Shown: piece by piece, positions 62,108-64,000 of the stretch | Position numbering within the stretch: position 1 is the stretch's first letter | Layout of the letters: every line of letters starts with the position of its first letter | Source of the DNA: Flavobacterium daemonense | GTDB lineage: Bacteria > Bacteroidota > Bacteroidia > Flavobacteriales > Flavobacteriaceae | Direction of reading: 5' to 3' | NCBI RefSeq assembly: GCF_007341385.1 | Contig: NZ_VJYD01000002.1 | Location: 310,001 to 374,000, forward strand | Length of the DNA: 64,000 bases | The notes under the pieces: generated by a model | What the model saw: only the letters and a program-made list of their open reading frames with translations | The model's database searches: none | What the model was told of the DNA's origin: nothing | Made by a program: the position numbers and the translations under genes

Positions 62108-63418
62108 ATGATTCGTCTTTTTGATCTTTCGCTCAAACTAAACGGTTTTCCAATTAAGGAAGCTAAAGCCGAATTGGATCAAATTATTCATTTTTCTAAA
62201 GAAGGACATGCTTCGTTTCTGGAAAATAAAAAGAAGGAAATTGTTGATTTTCATTTGAAAAACAATTCTTTTTACGCCGAATTAGCCGGAAATACAACTG
62301 CTGAAAATTGGGAAGATTTACCGATTTTAAACAAACAAAATCTTCAAAAACCGCTTGAAGAAAGGCTTTCAAAAGGTTATTCTAAAAAAAACATTTACCT
62401 CAACAAAACCTCCGGATCTAGCGGAACTCCTTTTGTTTTTGCTAAAGATAAATATTCGCATGCATTGACTTGGGCTTCGAATATTATGCGTTTTGGATGG
62501 TTCGGAATTGATTTTAATCATTCGTATCAAGCACGTTTTTATGGAATTCCTATGGATTTTATTGGATACCAGAAAGAACGTTTCAAAGATTTCCTGACGC
62601 ATCGTTTTCGTTTTCCTGTTTTTGATTTATCTGACGAAATTCTCGAAAAATTTCTGAAGAAATTCAGAACAAAAAAATTCGATTATATCAACGGTTATAC
62701 AAGTTCGATTGTACTATTCGCTAAATTTTTAGAGCAGAAAAATATCATCTTAAAAGAAATTTGCCCGACTCTAAAAGCGTGTTTTGTCACTTCCGAAATG
62801 CTTTTTGAATCGGATAAAAAATTATTGGAAAAACAATTTGGCATTCCGATTATCAACGAATATGGCGCATCTGAATTGGATTTAATTGCTTTTGAAAATC
62901 CAAAAGGCGAATGGCAAGTTAACGCTGAAACACTTTTTGTAGAAATTTTAGATGAAAATAATAATGTTCTTCCTTATGGAAAAGAAGGCAAAATTGTAAT
63001 CACTTCACTCTACAATAAATCTAATCCTTTTATTAGATATGAAATTGGCGACATCGGAATTTTAGACGAAAAAAGCACGCCTCAAAAACCAATTCTAAAA
63101 AAACTAATTGGAAGAACCAACGACGTTGCAATTCTTCCAAGCGGGAAAAAATCGCCAGGTCTGACGTTCTATTACGTAACCAAAAGTATTATTGAAGATG
63201 ATGGAAATGTAAAAGAATTTATCATCAAACAAACCAAAATTGATACTTTCGAAATTGAATATGTCGCTGAAAAAGAACTAGTTTCAGAACAAGTTCAAAA
63301 AATAAAAGAAGCTATCGATTTATATTTGGAACCCAATTTAAACTTCACTTTTACTCGAAAAATAGTTTTAGAAAGAACCAATCGTGGAAAATTAAAACAG
63401 TTTAAATCATATTTGTAA
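62108..63418 (+). CDS. PaaK/CapK-like adenylate-forming enzyme
   Basis: A 436-residue ligase with ATP loop TSGSSGTPF at 101-109, INEYGASELD, and RYEIGDIG with KKLIGRTNDV near the C-terminus. Homologues near surface-sugar genes are called CapK. It shares the fold of the cluster ligase at 28032-29318 but is not closely alike. Its substrate is unknown. Confidence 0.87.
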   Translation: MIRLFDLSLKLNGFPIKEAKAELDQIIHFSKEGHASFLENKKKEIVDFHLKNNSFYAELAGNTTAENWEDLPILNKQNLQKPLEERLSKGYSKKNIYLNKTSGSSGTPFVFAKDKYSHALTWASNIMRFGWFGIDFNHSYQARFYGIPMDFIGYQKERFKDFLTHRFRFPVFDLSDEILEKFLKKFRTKKFDYINGYTSSIVLFAKFLEQKNIILKEICPTLKACFVTSEMLFESDKKLLEKQFGIPIINEYGASELDLIAFENPKGEWQVNAETLFVEILDENNNVLPYGKEGKIVITSLYNKSNPFIRYEIGDIGILDEKSTPQKPILKKLIGRTNDVAILPSGKKSPGLTFYYVTKSIIEDDGNVKEFIIKQTKIDTFEIEYVAEKELVSEQVQKIKEAIDLYLEPNLNFTFTRKIVLERTNRGKLKQFKSYL

Positions 63419-63460
63419 ATATAAGCAAAATCTTACATTTGTTTTTCTAATTAAAAACTT

Positions 63461-63987
63461 ATGGAAGATCACTCTTTACTTTCTGAAGAAACAATTTCTA
63501 ATAAAATATATTTTATCCGTGGTCAAAAGTGATGCTTGATCGTGATTTGGCATTACTTTATGGAGTTGAGACACGAATTTTAAACCAAGCAGTTAAAAGG
63601 AACATATCTAGATTTCCAGAAGATTTTATGTTTGAACTCAATAAATCAGAATTTGAAAATTGGAAATCACAAATTGTGATTTCCAATTCTGAAAAAATGG
63701 GTTTACGTAAAATTCCAACAGCTTTCACTGAACATGGCGTTTTAATGCTGTCAAGCATTCTAAAAAGCGACAAAGCCATTCAAACTAATATTCAAATCAT
63801 GCACATTTTCACGAAAGTGAGACAAATGCTTTTAGACACAACTGAAATTAAAGTCGATATTTTGCAGATTCAGAAGAAGTTAGAAAATCATGATAAAAAT
63901 ATTGAATTAGTATTCTCCTATTTAGATGAATTAACTGAGAAGAAAGAAAATGAATCTGAACGAGTGAAGATTGGCTATAAAAAATAG
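63461..63987 (+). pseudogene. ORF6N-domain protein, frameshifted
   Basis: The ATG at 63461 opens MEDHSLLSEETISNKIYFIRGQK and stops at TGA 63530-63532. A shift by one base continues as VMLDRDLALLYGVETRILNQAVKRN to 63987. In the family IRGQKVMLD is one continuous motif, so a single G appears to be missing near 63529. The C-terminal part has NISRFPEDFMFEL and FTEHGVLMLSSIL, then a coiled coil. It could be a mutation, a sequencing error in AAAAG, or -1 frameshifting. Confidence 0.82.
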
Positions 63988-64000
63988 TTCTTTAAGATCA

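Noticed and set aside
1..64000. CRISPR array, tRNA, rRNA, insertion sequence or prophage
   Set aside because: No regularly spaced direct repeats, cloverleaf-like sequence, rRNA-like stretch, transposase or phage gene was found on either strand.

Overview
The window is AT-rich DNA from a Bacteroidetes bacterium, almost certainly a Flavobacterium close to F. johnsoniae. This rests on the gene content (a flexirubin-type pigment cluster with darA and darB, the gliding and type IX secretion gene sprE, DUF4292, DUF4254, DUF5687 and DUF6427 type proteins, an ATP synthase operon lacking atpD and atpC) and on several upstream regions carrying the Bacteroidetes -7 element TAnnTTTG. All functions are read from sequence motifs; no database search was run.

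Region 1 (1-29318, all + strand) is a large flexirubin cluster (aryl polyene plus dialkylresorcinol). It encodes the end of a ketoreductase, three catalytic beta-ketoacyl synthases, one chain-length-factor-like KS without catalytic residues, a short KS-like protein, two acyl carrier proteins, DarA and DarB for the dialkylresorcinol half, three hotdog dehydratase-like proteins, a thioesterase, and several candidate acyltransferases (LpxL-like, BtrH-like, PlsC fused to an MMPL exporter, and a C45-type Ntn hydrolase). It also holds an ABC exporter, LolA-like and lipoprotein partners, an outer-membrane barrel, a GT2-DUF2062 fusion, a CrtI-like oxidoreductase and an aryl-acid CoA ligase. The likely logic is: an activated aryl starter is extended by KS/CLF, ketoreductase and dehydratases on ACP; DarA/DarB build the resorcinol; acyltransferases join the halves; exporters and Lol-like proteins place the pigment in the outer membrane. 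Three copies of a 130-140 bp compound inverted repeat sit at operon boundaries inside the cluster.

Region 2 (29319-42934) holds housekeeping genes, mostly on the - strand: dusB (+), a YefM-YoeB toxin-antitoxin pair bracketed by two identical terminators, an amidase, a MATE pump, a LolC/E-like permease, rbfA, a CBS protein (+), an EnvC-like protein, a DUF4292 lipoprotein, a TPR protein, a nucleotidyltransferase, dut, a flippase and a GNAT enzyme.

Region 3 (42935-54697) starts with a 500-bp gap containing two tandem 90-nt structured units that look like a non-coding RNA. It continues with the ATP synthase operon (atpB, E, F, H, A, G), small membrane proteins, a bactofilin, sprE, and an ABC transporter with a DUF5687-type permease.

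Region 4 (54698-64000) is a mixed-strand housekeeping area: a PaaE-like reductase, two small unknown genes, a GT9 heptosyltransferase-like protein, a DUF4254 protein, upp, two membrane proteins, purD, a second PaaK/CapK-like ligase and a frameshifted ORF6N-domain gene. No tRNA, rRNA, CRISPR array, insertion sequence or prophage was seen.
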